This document shows positions 14,434-22,940 of a stretch of DNA of 64,000 nucleotides, one piece after another. This DNA is from RYN-230 sp963837515 (GTDB lineage: Bacteria > Actinomycetota > Actinomycetes > Streptosporangiales > Streptosporangiaceae). Position 1 is the stretch's first letter, and each line of letters opens with the position of its first letter. Under the pieces are notes generated by a model. It did not search any database. It worked only from the letters and a program-made list of their open reading frames with translations, and was not told the origin of the DNA. The stretch lies in contig CAWINT010000010.1 of NCBI GenBank assembly GCA_963837515.1, positions 62,001-126,000 of the forward strand, in the 5' to 3' direction. The position numbers were made by a program, and so were the translations under genes.

Positions 14434-15456
14434 ATGCGTAGCCCACTCCTGGACACCCCCGGCGCCGTGGCCGCCGCCGCCCCCGACGCCGGCGTCGCCG
14501 CCCACTACGGTGACCCTTACGCCGAGCAGCGCGCCCTGGCCCACGCGGCGGGCCTGGTGGACCGGTCCAACCGGGGCGTGCTCCGGATCGCCTGCCCGGA
14601 CCGGCGCTCCTGGCTGCACAGCCTCACCACGCAGCGGCTGGATCAGCTGGCGCCGGGCGAGGCGGCCGAGGCGCTCATCCTCAGCCCCACCGGCCATGTC
14701 GAGCATCACCTGACGCTGACCGACGACGGGGAGAGCCTCTGGATCCACGTCGAGCCGGGCACCGAGGGGGAGCTGCTGCAGTTCCTCGAGTCGATGCGGT
14801 TCATGCTCCGCGTGGAGCCCGCCGACGTGACCGGCGAGTACGCGGTGCTCACGCTCATGGGACCGGCCGCCGACGCGCCGTTGCCGGCGGGGGCGGCCGC
14901 CGTGGTGCGCGGTTCGTTCGGTACCGATGTTCTCGTGGAGCGGGGCCAGCTGAGCGCGGTGGCCGCCGACCTGGCCAGCCGCGGGTTCACCCGGGCCGGC
15001 GTGCAGGCCTACGAGGCGCTGCGGATCGCGGCGCACCGGCCGCGGTTCGGGCTCGACACCGATCACCGCACCATCCCGCACGAGGTGGGCTGGATCGGCT
15101 CCGCCGTCCAGCTCGACAAGGGCTGCTACCGGGGCCAGGAGACGGTGGCCCGGGTGCACAACCTCGGCCATCCGCCGCGGCGGCTGGTCTTCCTGCACCT
15201 GGACGGGAGTGAGGACCGGCTGCCCAGCCACGGCGACCCGGTCCAGCTGGAAGGCGCGCCGGTCGGCTTTGTAGGCTCGGCCGCGCGGCATTACGAACTG
15301 GGCCCGATCGGGCTCGCCCTGATCAAGCGGACCACACCGGTCACGGCGGCGCTGCTGGCCGGCGGGCTGCCCGCGGCCCAGGAGGTCATCGTGCCGCCGG
15401 ACGCCGGAGCCAACGTCAAGGTGTCGCTGCGGGGCCGGCCCGGGCTGCTGCGCTAG
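14434..15456 (+). CDS. ygfZ: folate-binding YgfZ/GcvT-like protein (Fe-S cluster maintenance)
   Basis: Protein of 340 residues of the YgfZ/IBA57 branch of the aminomethyltransferase fold, which supports Fe-S enzymes such as MiaB. The diagnostic motif KGCYRGQE is at residues 229-236, with its redox-active Cys. TAGCCT at 14422-14427, using the TAG stop of the Fur gene, could be a -10 box for leaderless expression. Cytosolic. Its placement after a Fur-family regulator fits an iron-related unit. Confidence 0.92.
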   Translation: MRSPLLDTPGAVAAAAPDAGVAAHYGDPYAEQRALAHAAGLVDRSNRGVLRIACPDRRSWLHSLTTQRLDQLAPGEAAEALILSPTGHVEHHLTLTDDGESLWIHVEPGTEGELLQFLESMRFMLRVEPADVTGEYAVLTLMGPAADAPLPAGAAAVVRGSFGTDVLVERGQLSAVAADLASRGFTRAGVQAYEALRIAAHRPRFGLDTDHRTIPHEVGWIGSAVQLDKGCYRGQETVARVHNLGHPPRRLVFLHLDGSEDRLPSHGDPVQLEGAPVGFVGSAARHYELGPIGLALIKRTTPVTAALLAGGLPAAQEVIVPPDAGANVKVSLRGRPGLLR

Positions 15457-15478
15457 CGCAGCGGAAAGACAGGAGAAC

Positions 15479-16420
15479 ATGGTCGTGCTGCGGCACCTGC
15501 TGCTGGCCGCCTCCGGCAGTGCCCGGGCGCGCCAGCTGGTCAGTTCGGCCCCGGTGGCCCGGGGCATCGTCTCCCGGTACGTGGCCGGGGAGACCGCGGC
15601 CGACGCGGTCGCCGTCACCCGGGACCTGATCGACGCGGGCCTGCTGGTCAGCCTGGACTACCTGGGCGAGGACACCACCGAGCCGGACCACGCGGCCGCG
15701 GTCACCGCGGAGTACTGCGGGGTGCTGCGGCAGCTGGCCACCGCCGGGCTGTCCCGCGGTGGCCGGGCCGAAGTGTCGGTCAAGCCCAGCGCGGTCGGGT
15801 TGGGGCTGCCCGAGCACGGCCGCAAGACCGCCGCCGAGAACATCGCCCGCATCTGCGCCGCCGCCCGGGACGCGGGGACCACGGTCACCGTGGACGCGGA
15901 GGACCACACCACGGTCGAGGCCACCCAGGCCCTCGTGGCCGACCTGCGGCAGGACTTCCCGGACCTCGGCTGCGTGATGCAGGCGGCGCTGCGCCGCACC
16001 GCCGCCGACTGCGCCGCCCTGGCCCGCCCCGGTTCGCGGGTCCGGCTGTGCAAGGGCGCCTACGACTCGCCCGCCGGGGCGGCCTACACCGCCCGGCACG
16101 ACGTGGACCGCAGTTACGCCCGCTGCCTGCGGGTGCTGATGAACGGCCCCGGCTACCCGATGATCGCGACGCACGACCCGCGGCTGACCCGGATCGCGGC
16201 CGCGCAGGCGGTTCTGGGCCGCCGGGCACCGGACACCTTCGAGTACCAGATGCTCTACGGCGTCCGTCCGGCCGAGCAGCAGCGGCTCGCGGCGGCCGGC
16301 GCCCGGGTCCGCGTCTACCTGCCCTACGGCCAGGACTGGTACGCCTACCTGGTCCGCCGGCTGGCCGAGCGTCCCGCCAACGTGGCCTTCTTCCTGCGCT
16401 CGCTGGTGTCCTCCCGGTGA
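15479..16420 (+). CDS. proline dehydrogenase (monofunctional)
   Basis: FAD enzyme (313 residues) oxidising proline to pyrroline-5-carboxylate. The beta/alpha-barrel motifs are seen: SVKPSAVGLGL, VDAEDHTTVE, VRLCKGAYDSP (near 187-197), and the C-terminal FAD/substrate segment YLPYGQDWYAYLVRRL. No aldehyde dehydrogenase domain is present, so this is the monofunctional type. AGGAG lies 5 nt before the ATG. Its stop overlaps proC (GTGA), pairing the oxidising and the reducing enzyme of the same couple in one operon. Confidence 0.92.
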   Translation: MVVLRHLLLAASGSARARQLVSSAPVARGIVSRYVAGETAADAVAVTRDLIDAGLLVSLDYLGEDTTEPDHAAAVTAEYCGVLRQLATAGLSRGGRAEVSVKPSAVGLGLPEHGRKTAAENIARICAAARDAGTTVTVDAEDHTTVEATQALVADLRQDFPDLGCVMQAALRRTAADCAALARPGSRVRLCKGAYDSPAGAAYTARHDVDRSYARCLRVLMNGPGYPMIATHDPRLTRIAAAQAVLGRRAPDTFEYQMLYGVRPAEQQRLAAAGARVRVYLPYGQDWYAYLVRRLAERPANVAFFLRSLVSSR

Positions 16421-17226
16421 GCGCCAACTCCGGGGTCGCCATCATCGGGGCCGGGAAGATGGGTGAGGCGCTCATCTCCGGGCTGTTGCGGGCCGGGCGG
16501 GCGCCGCAGCAGGTGGCCGCGGTGGTCCGGCGCGAGGAGCGGGCCGAGCAGCTGCGGGCCGGCTACGGCATCGACGTGGTGAGCGTGGCGGAGGCGGTCA
16601 AGCGCGCGGACACGCTCCTCATCGCCGTCAAGCCGCAGGACATGATGGCGATGCTGGACGAGATCGCGCCGCACGTGCCCGCGGGCAAGCTGGTCATCTC
16701 GGTCGCCGCCGGGATCACCACCGGGGCGATCGAGCGGCGGATCGGCGTCGAGGTCCCGGTGGTGCGGGTCATGTCCAACACCCCGGTGCTGGTGGATCAG
16801 GCGATGAGCGTCATCTCCGCGGGTGCGTTCGCCGGCCCGGAGCACCTGGCGCGGGCCGAGGAGCTGCTCCGCCCGGTCGGCCGGGTGCTGCGCATCCCGG
16901 AGTCACAGCAGGACGCCGCGACGGCACTGTCCGGCAGCGGGCCGGCCTACGTCTACTTCCTGGTCGAGGCGATGGTGGACGCCGGGATCCTGCTCGGCAT
17001 CCCGCGCGGCACGGCCCGGGATATGGTGATCCAGGCCGTCTACGGCGCCGCGACCATGCTGCGCGAGACCGGGGAGCACCCGGTCATCCTGCGCGAGGCG
17101 GTGACCTCCCCGGCCGGCACCACGATCGCCGCGATCCGCGAGCTGGAGGCGCACGGGGTGCGGGCCGCGTTCCTGGCCGCGATCGAGGCGGCCCGGGACC
17201 GGGGCCGGGAACTGGGGGCGGGATGA
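16417..17226 (+). CDS. proC: pyrroline-5-carboxylate reductase
   Basis: Last step of proline synthesis, NAD(P)H-dependent, 269 residues. N-terminal Rossmann motif AIIGAGKMGEALISGL, then VKPQDM, VRVMSNTP and the family signature LSGSGPAYVYFLVEAM ... REAVTSPAGTT. The GTG start at 16417 overlaps the proline dehydrogenase stop. Reading upstream of this GTG is only a shadow frame. The next gene overlaps its stop by 4 nt. Confidence 0.95.
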   Translation: MSANSGVAIIGAGKMGEALISGLLRAGRAPQQVAAVVRREERAEQLRAGYGIDVVSVAEAVKRADTLLIAVKPQDMMAMLDEIAPHVPAGKLVISVAAGITTGAIERRIGVEVPVVRVMSNTPVLVDQAMSVISAGAFAGPEHLARAEELLRPVGRVLRIPESQQDAATALSGSGPAYVYFLVEAMVDAGILLGIPRGTARDMVIQAVYGAATMLRETGEHPVILREAVTSPAGTTIAAIRELEAHGVRAAFLAAIEAARDRGRELGAG

Positions 17227-18389
17227 CCGGCACGCTGCACATGGCCTGGGACGACGGGCTGACCCGGTACGACTTCGGCCCGGGGCACCCGCTCGCGCCG
17301 GTGCGGGTGGAACTCACCGTGGCGCTGGCCCGGGCCTTCGGCATCCTCGACGGCCCGAACGTGACGGTGGCCGTGCCGGAGCCGGCCGGCCCGGGGCAGC
17401 TGGAGCTGATCCACGACCAGGCCTACATCGGCGCGGTCCGGCTGGCCGAGCCGGACCCCTACTTCGGCCTGGGTACCCCGGACAACCCGGTGTTCCCCGG
17501 CATGCACGAGGCGTCGGCGCTGGTGGCCGGGGCCACGCTGGCCGCCGCGGAGGCGGTGTGGACCGGGCGGGCCGAGCACGGCGTGAATGTGGCCGGCGGG
17601 CTGCACCACGCGATGCGCCGCCAGGCCAGCGGGTTCTGCGTGTACAACGACCCGGCCATCGCGATCAGCTGGCTGCTGCGGGCCGGGGCGCGGCGGGTCG
17701 CCTACGTGGACATCGACGTGCATCACGGGGACGGGGTGCAGGCCGCCTTCTACGACGACCCGCGGGTGCTGACGATCAGCCTGCACGAGCACCCGATGAC
17801 GCTGTTCCCCGGCACCGGGCTGCCCCGGGAGGCGGGCGGCCCGGGCGCAGCGGGCACGGCGGTGAACGTGGCCCTGCCGGCCGGTACCGGGGACGCGGGC
17901 TGGCTGCGCGCGTTCGACGCGGTGGTGCCGCCGCTGCTGCGCGCGTTCGGGCCGGACATCCTGGTCAGCCAGCACGGCGCCGACACCCACCGGCTCGACC
18001 CGCTGGCCCACCTGGAGCTGAGCATCGACGCTCAGCGGGCGGCGCACGCCCGGCTGCACCAGCTGGCCCACGAGTGCGCCGGCGGGCGCTGGCTGCTCAC
18101 CGGGGGCGGCGGGTACGAACTGGTCCAGGTGGTGCCGCGGACCTGGACCCACCTGCTGGCCGAGGCGGCCGGCACCCCCATCGACCCGCAGACGGTCATC
18201 CCCGAGCAGTGGCGCGAGTTCACCCTGGGCCGCACCGGCGTCACCGCCCCGGACCGGATGACCGACGGGGACGACGCCCGGTTCGTCCCGTTCGACGGTG
18301 GCTACGACCCGGCCGACCCGGTGGACCGGGCGATCATGGCCACGCGCAGTGCCGTGTTCCCGGTGCACGGGCTTTTCCCGGCGATGTGA
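17223..18389 (+). CDS. histone deacetylase-like amidohydrolase (AcuC type)
   Basis: Zn-dependent deacetylase of 388 residues in the arginase/HDAC fold. Catalytic and metal residues are visible: GGLHHAM (His-His charge relay), YVDIDVHHGDGV near 161-172 (Asp and His zinc ligands), and SQHGADTHRLDPL (third ligand Asp). Bacterial relatives include AcuC, which deacetylates acetyl-CoA synthetase, and polyamine deacetylases. The substrate here is not determined. The ATG at 17223 overlaps the proC stop. Confidence 0.9.
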   Translation: MTGTLHMAWDDGLTRYDFGPGHPLAPVRVELTVALARAFGILDGPNVTVAVPEPAGPGQLELIHDQAYIGAVRLAEPDPYFGLGTPDNPVFPGMHEASALVAGATLAAAEAVWTGRAEHGVNVAGGLHHAMRRQASGFCVYNDPAIAISWLLRAGARRVAYVDIDVHHGDGVQAAFYDDPRVLTISLHEHPMTLFPGTGLPREAGGPGAAGTAVNVALPAGTGDAGWLRAFDAVVPPLLRAFGPDILVSQHGADTHRLDPLAHLELSIDAQRAAHARLHQLAHECAGGRWLLTGGGGYELVQVVPRTWTHLLAEAAGTPIDPQTVIPEQWREFTLGRTGVTAPDRMTDGDDARFVPFDGGYDPADPVDRAIMATRSAVFPVHGLFPAM

Positions 18390-18413
18390 CCTGGGATGGG
18401 CCCAGCGGCGGGG

Positions 18414-18441
18414 TTGCCCTTTTCCGCACAAGACTTACGCT
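18414..18441 (+). promoter_or_regulatory. sigma-70-type promoter upstream of the HTH gene
   Basis: TTGCCC (18414-18419), 16-nt spacer, TACGCT (18436-18441), 71 nt before the ATG of the small HTH gene. Confidence 0.45.
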
Positions 18442-18512
18442 GGGGACGGAGGTGACTGATGCGCTGAATCCGGCCAGGCGCACTCGGCTCCGTGCGGAAG
18501 AGGGATGGGCAG

Positions 18513-18719
18513 ATGGCTGCAGGCGAGACGACTCCGCTCAGCGACGTGAGGTTCCTGACCGTGGCCGAGGTGGCCTCGATCATGCGCGTGTCCAAGATGA
18601 CGGTCTACCGGCTGGTGCACTCCGGCGAGCTGGAGGCGATCCGGGTCGGCCGCTCGTTCCGGGTACCTGAGCAGGCGGTCAACCGGTACCTGAAGGGCTC
18701 GTTCGTCGCGGCCAGCTGA
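18513..18719 (+). CDS. small excisionase/MerR-like helix-turn-helix protein
   Basis: DNA-binding protein of 68 residues with the winged HTH seen in excisionase-type proteins: FLTVAEVASIMRVSKMTVYRLVHS then GELEAIRVGRSFRVPEQAV. It is not BldC: the recognition region differs from the true bldC at 38319-38528. I recall this gene sitting just upstream of the bS22 micro-gene in other actinobacteria, so a housekeeping rather than phage role is likely. Targets unknown. Confidence 0.85.
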   Translation: MAAGETTPLSDVRFLTVAEVASIMRVSKMTVYRLVHSGELEAIRVGRSFRVPEQAVNRYLKGSFVAAS

Positions 18720-18840
18720 TGGCCGCCGGGCCAGGGCCCGGCACCGGCGGGTTCCCCGGGCGGGTAAAGTTTGTGGCTGGCGTGGGCCCAGCCAACCGGC
18801 ATCGGGCGAAATCGTCGTATCTGAATCTCAAGGTGGTGTC

Positions 18841-18939
18841 GTGGGCTCCGTCATCAAGAAGCGCCGCAAGCGGATGGCCAAGAAGAAGCACCGCAAGCTG
18901 CTGCGGAAGACCCGCGTGCAGCGCCGCAACAAGAAGTAG
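18841..18939 (+). CDS. 30S ribosomal protein bS22 (AURKAIP1/COX24-domain micro-protein)
   Basis: Protein of 32 residues starting GSVIKKRRKRMAKKKHRKLL and ending RNKK, almost half Lys/Arg. GTG start at 18841 with AAGGTGG at 18830-18836. This matches the actinobacterial basic micro-protein found bound to the small ribosomal subunit. It lies between the HTH gene and the acyltransferase gene. Confidence 0.93.
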   Translation: MGSVIKKRRKRMAKKKHRKLLRKTRVQRRNKK

Positions 18940-18948
18940 CGGCCGATC

Positions 18949-19974
18949 ATGCGCCGGCCGGGGGGGCCGCGCAGCGATCCGCACCCCAAATTCGGGCCCA
19001 ACGCGACCGCACCGGGATCTGCCGCGCCCGGCCACGACCCGGTGCCGCGGGGCTGGGCGACGGGCGCCGAGCTGCCCGGCTGGGCCCGTCGCAGGCCCGC
19101 CGCCGAGTTCCCCGTGAATCACGCGGCGCCCGCCGCCGGGGGATGGCGCCAGCGGCTCACCGAAGCCGCTGAGTTCGCCCGCCGCCAGGTCACCGGGGAC
19201 GGCGAGGCCGACGAGTTCGGCTTCGACCCGGAGTTCAACGCCCGGGTGCTGCTCCCGCTGGCCCGGGTGCTGTACCGGCAGTGGTTCCGGGTCCAGCTGC
19301 ACGGGCTGGAGCGGGTGCCCGCGGACGGCCCGGCGCTCCTCGTGGCCAACCATTCCGGGGTCCTGCCGCTGGACGCGATCATGCTGCAGGCCGGCGTGTA
19401 CGACGAGCACCCGGCCCACCGCACCCTGCGGCTGCTCGGCGCCGACCTGGTCTACGAGGTGCCCGGGCTGGCCTACCTGGCCCGCCGGGCCGGGCACATC
19501 CGGGCCTGCCCGGCCAATGCGCACCGGCTGCTGCTCGACGGCGAGCTGGTCGGCGTGTTCCCGGAGGGCTTCAAGGGGATCGGCAAGCCGTTCCGCCAGC
19601 GGTACCAGCTGCAGCGCTTCGGCCGGGGCGGGTTCGTGGTGTCCGCGCTGCGGGCCCGGGTGCCGATCATCCCGTGCGCGATCGTCGGGGCCGAGGAGAT
19701 CTACCCGATGGTGGCCAACGCGCAGCCGGTGGCCCGGCTGCTCCGGTTGCCGTACTTCCCGCTCACGCCGTTGTTCCCGTGGCTGGGACCGGTCGGTGCG
19801 GTGCCGCTGCCGTCCCGCTGGGTCATCGAGTTCTGCCCGCCGGTGCCCACCGACTGCTACCCGGCCGGGGCGTGGCGGGACGCGGACCTGGTCGGCCGGC
19901 TGGCCGCCGAGGTGCAGGGCACGGTGCAGCGCACCCTGGACCGGGTACTGGCCGAGCGTGGCCCCGCCTTCTAA
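18949..19974 (+). CDS. lysophospholipid acyltransferase family protein
   Basis: Protein of 341 residues with a disordered Pro/Ala N-terminus and a PlsC-like acyltransferase domain from about 95. The acyl-acceptor motif reads NHSGVLPLD, with two more residues between His and Asp than the classical N-H-x4-D. The second motif reads FPEGFKGIGKPF instead of FPEGTRS. This variant occurs in MGAT-like acyltransferases. Likely membrane-associated and making phospholipid or glycerolipid. It is convergent with the HAD phosphatase gene. Confidence 0.85.
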   Translation: MRRPGGPRSDPHPKFGPNATAPGSAAPGHDPVPRGWATGAELPGWARRRPAAEFPVNHAAPAAGGWRQRLTEAAEFARRQVTGDGEADEFGFDPEFNARVLLPLARVLYRQWFRVQLHGLERVPADGPALLVANHSGVLPLDAIMLQAGVYDEHPAHRTLRLLGADLVYEVPGLAYLARRAGHIRACPANAHRLLLDGELVGVFPEGFKGIGKPFRQRYQLQRFGRGGFVVSALRARVPIIPCAIVGAEEIYPMVANAQPVARLLRLPYFPLTPLFPWLGPVGAVPLPSRWVIEFCPPVPTDCYPAGAWRDADLVGRLAAEVQGTVQRTLDRVLAERGPAF

Positions 19975-19979
19975 AAATC

Positions 19980-20021
19980 GGCCTGACGAAAACGGCCTGC
20001 TGAAAATCGGGCCGTCAGGCC
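19980..20021. terminator. inverted repeat between convergent genes
   Basis: Arms GGCCTGACG (19980-19988) and CGTCAGGCC (20013-20021) with a 24-nt A-rich loop. The right arm covers the stop codon of the HAD gene. Likely a bidirectional terminator. Confidence 0.5.
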
Positions 20022-20887
20022 TCGTGTTCCCGCAGGTACTTCCGGCGCAGCGCGACGCCGGCCGCCACCCCGCCGGCCACCGCGCCGAGCCCGGCGGCGG
20101 TGGGCAGCGCGATGAGGGTGGCGCGGCGGGCGGACCGGAAGTCGTGCACCGGCCAGTCGTTCCGGCGCGCCTCGGCCAGCAGCTCGGCGTCCGGGTTCAC
20201 CGCGTGCGGGTGGCCGACCAGGGTCAGCATGGGCAGGTCGTTGGCCGAGTCGCTGTAGGCCGAGCAGCGCGCCAGGTCCAGGCCCTCCCGCTGGGCCAGC
20301 GCGGCGACGGCGGCGGCCTTGGCCTCGCCGTGCAGCAGCCCGCCGACGAGCCGGCCGGTGTACACCCCGGCGGCCGACTCGGCCACGGTGCCGAGCGCTC
20401 CGGTCAGCCCGAGCCGCTGCGAGATGACCGTGGCCAGCTCCACCGGGGTGGCGGTGACCAGCCACACCCGCTGCCCGGCCTGCAGGTGCCCCTGGGCCAG
20501 CTGCCGGGTGCCTTCCCACACCCGGTCGGCCATGGTCTCGTCGAAGATCTCCTCGCTGAGGCTGACGATGTCGGCCACCTTGTGCCCGGCCACGAAGGCC
20601 AGCGCGGCCTCCCGGGCGGCGTCGATGTGCCCGGTGTTCTCCGCTCCGCGCAGCCGGAACGCCACCTGGCCCCAGGCCATCCGGGCCAGGTCACGGGCGC
20701 CGAACATCTTGCGGGCGGCCAGGCCGCGGGCGAAGTAGTAGATCGACGCGCCGCGCATCAGCGTGTTGTCCACGTCGAAGAACGCGCCCGCGGTCGGGTC
20801 CGGCTCCGGGGTCAGCTGGGTCACCGCGGCGGCGGCCGCGGACGCCGCCCCGGCCAGCTGCGCGCGATCCCGGCGCAGGGTCCTCAT
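20015..20887 (-). CDS. HAD-IB family phosphatase with C-terminal membrane helix
   Basis: Protein of 290 residues. HAD motif I FFDVDNTLM (about 36-44), motif II VTATP, and motif III/IV CSAYSDSANDLPML are complete, as in the SerB/CicA-like HAD-IB subfamily. The end has a Gly/Ala-rich hydrophobic helix followed by RRKYLREHEA, a probable membrane anchor. The substrate could be a phospholipid-derived phosphate, given the convergent acyltransferase gene, but this is only an inference. Confidence 0.88.
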   Translation of the reverse strand: MRTLRRDRAQLAGAASAAAAAVTQLTPEPDPTAGAFFDVDNTLMRGASIYYFARGLAARKMFGARDLARMAWGQVAFRLRGAENTGHIDAAREAALAFVAGHKVADIVSLSEEIFDETMADRVWEGTRQLAQGHLQAGQRVWLVTATPVELATVISQRLGLTGALGTVAESAAGVYTGRLVGGLLHGEAKAAAVAALAQREGLDLARCSAYSDSANDLPMLTLVGHPHAVNPDAELLAEARRNDWPVHDFRSARRATLIALPTAAGLGAVAGGVAAGVALRRKYLREHEA

Positions 20888-20979
20888 GAGGGCCGAGTTT
20901 ACAAACCAGGCGGGCTCAGGCCGGGCTCGTCACGCATCTGAGCTGCATCGTGCGCACTCGTCGGGCACCATAGGCAGCA

Positions 20980-22530
20980 ATGTCTATTTCGTTCCTCGGC
21001 GCGCTGGCCGGGATCCTCGCCGCCCTGGCCGGGGTGGGCCTGCTGGTCCGGCGGCTGGCCCGGGTCCTCCGGCTGGACCTGGTGGCCTGGGTGGTCGCGC
21101 TGGCCGGGCTGGCCCTGGCGCTGGCCGCCCAGGCGGCCGGCTACCACCGCGGCTTCGGGCCCATCACGTTCCGCGCCGCCCAGCTGGGCGCGGCGCTCAT
21201 CGCCCCGCTCGCGCTGTGCTGGGGAATGATCGAGCTGCTGGCCAGGACGGTGGTGGCCCGGTTCGCCGCCCGGCTGTGCCTAGGCGGCCTGTTCGTGGTG
21301 GCCGCGGTGATCATGGCCACCGACGTGCTCAGCTCGCGGCCGTTCAGCACGGCGTGGCCGACGGCGCGGACGCACTACCAGTACCTCCCGCTCGGGCTGC
21401 TGGCGCTGATCCTGGTGGTCGTGCTCGGCTGGGTCATCGGCTCGCTGGCCACCGTGGGCGTCCGGTCCGGCCGGGACCCGCGCTGGCGCCCGGCGCTGCA
21501 GGCCGTGGGCGCCGCCTCGGCCGCCGCGCTGGCCACCCAGGGGCTGCTGGTGCAGCTGCCGGTGAACTCCGGCGACGTGGCGCTCTGCCTGGTCGCGGTG
21601 GTCGGCGCCTGGCTGGCCGGCGAGCGGGCCGCCCGGGTCCGGCTGGACGCGCTGCACGGCGCGCAGCCCGGGGCGCGGGCCGGCGGCCCCGCGGACCGGG
21701 GGTCCCGCGGCGGCGGCCCGCTGGATCTGTACGCCGACGGGTACCAGGGCTACGGCGACAGCGGTGCCTACCCGGGAGGCGGCGGCTCCGGTGCCTACCC
21801 GGCGGCCGGCCGGTACGGCGACACCGGCGGCTTCGTGGCCACCGGCGGCTTCGTGGCCACCGGCGGGTACGGGGACACCGGGGAGTACTCCCTGAGCCCG
21901 GGCGGCGGGGGCGGGTATGACGCGCAATCTCTGGCCAGTCTGCCGCCCGAGCCGGTGACCGGTGCGTTCGACGCGCTGTACCGGGAGCGCGCGCCGGCCT
22001 CGCCCGGCGGTGCCGGGGCCGCCGCCGGCCCCGCGGCGGGCGGCGGGATCCCCGAATCGGGCATCGAGTTCGTCACCGGTATGCAGCTGGCCGCGCTGGA
22101 AGAGGCGGTGCTGGAGGAGGCGGAGCGGGAGAAGTCGGGGCGCGGCCAGCCCGCGGCGGCCGGCCGGGACAGTGACGTCGAGACCGAACGGCTCTACGGC
22201 CAGATCGCCATCTACACCCTGCTGGAGGCCGGGGCGGCCGAATTCGACCGGATGGCCGGCCAGGTGCTGGCCAAGGTGCAGGCCAGCGAGCCCGGCACCC
22301 TGGTCTACGTGGTGCACGCGGTGCCGTCCGCGCCGCTGCAGCGCATCCTCTACCAGGTGTACCGGGACCGGATGGCCTACGAGGAGCACCTGCGGCAGCC
22401 GTACGTGGCGGACTTCGAATCCCGGCTGCAGCCGCTGGTGCTGGCGACCAACGTGATCGAGCTGGGCGTCCGCGAGGCCAAGGTGGTCACGCTGCGGGCC
22501 CGGTCGGTGGCGCGGGAGCGGGCCCGGTGA
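20980..22530 (+). CDS. membrane protein with C-terminal ABM-like (monooxygenase-fold) domain
   Basis: Protein of 516 residues. The N-terminal ~215 residues contain about six transmembrane helices. A Gly/Tyr/Ser-rich linker with repeats (GGFVAT twice, GYGDTG) runs to about 390. The C-terminal ~95 residues (LYGQIAIYTLLEAGAAEFDRM ... YVADFESRLQ) look like an antibiotic-biosynthesis-monooxygenase ferredoxin-like fold, facing the cytosol by inference. No cofactor site is evident. Its stop overlaps the glutaredoxin-like start (GTGA), so the two may act together. Confidence 0.75.
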   Translation: MSISFLGALAGILAALAGVGLLVRRLARVLRLDLVAWVVALAGLALALAAQAAGYHRGFGPITFRAAQLGAALIAPLALCWGMIELLARTVVARFAARLCLGGLFVVAAVIMATDVLSSRPFSTAWPTARTHYQYLPLGLLALILVVVLGWVIGSLATVGVRSGRDPRWRPALQAVGAASAAALATQGLLVQLPVNSGDVALCLVAVVGAWLAGERAARVRLDALHGAQPGARAGGPADRGSRGGGPLDLYADGYQGYGDSGAYPGGGGSGAYPAAGRYGDTGGFVATGGFVATGGYGDTGEYSLSPGGGGGYDAQSLASLPPEPVTGAFDALYRERAPASPGGAGAAAGPAAGGGIPESGIEFVTGMQLAALEEAVLEEAEREKSGRGQPAAAGRDSDVETERLYGQIAIYTLLEAGAAEFDRMAGQVLAKVQASEPGTLVYVVHAVPSAPLQRILYQVYRDRMAYEEHLRQPYVADFESRLQPLVLATNVIELGVREAKVVTLRARSVARERAR

Positions 22531-22766
22531 TCCAGCACGAGATCACCCTGCTGTCGCGGCCCGGCTGCCACCTTTGTGACGCGGCCCGGGAGGTCATCGC
22601 GCGAGTGGCGGCCGACCTGGGCGTGCCCTGGTCGGAGCGGGACATCACCCGCTCCGAGGCGGATCTGCGGGAGTACTGGGACAAGATCCCGGTCACCCTG
22701 ATCGACGGCGTCCAGCACGACTTCTGGCACGTCAGCGAGGACCGGCTGCGGGCCGGGCTGCGTTAG
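22527..22766 (+). CDS. glutaredoxin-like thioredoxin-fold protein
   Basis: Protein of 79 residues with active-site motif RPGCHLC near the N-terminus, followed by the conserved cis-Pro strand DKIPVTLIDG. Matches the short glutaredoxin/DUF836 group. GTG start overlapping the preceding stop. Probably a cytosolic thiol-disulfide oxidoreductase linked to the membrane protein before it or to the redox regulator after it. Confidence 0.85.
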   Translation: MIQHEITLLSRPGCHLCDAAREVIARVAADLGVPWSERDITRSEADLREYWDKIPVTLIDGVQHDFWHVSEDRLRAGLR

Positions 22767-22836
22767 CGGGGGGACGGCCCCCCAGGGGGACGACCCCAGT
22801 GACCGCGGGGGACGGCGCCAAGCCCTCACCTCCACT

Positions 22837-22854
22837 TTGTGCAACGGTTCACAA
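22837..22854. promoter_or_regulatory. Rex operator (ROP) upstream of rex-hem operon
   Basis: TTGTGCAACGGTTCACAA, an 18-bp palindrome with one mismatched pair. It closely matches the Streptomyces Rex site TTGTGAA-N4-TTCACAA and lies 86 nt before the rex ATG. Confidence 0.85.
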
Positions 22855-22940
22855 GGGCGTACCGTTAACCACGCCGTCCCGTCGCGGGCACCCGGCCGCC
22901 CGCAGTGCCCGCAGCGAAACCTCAGGAGAACATCCGGCGC

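Noticed and set aside
18513..18719. Prophage excisionase
   Set aside because: The HTH resembles Xis proteins, but no integrase or phage gene is near, and the gene sits in a conserved housekeeping context with bS22.
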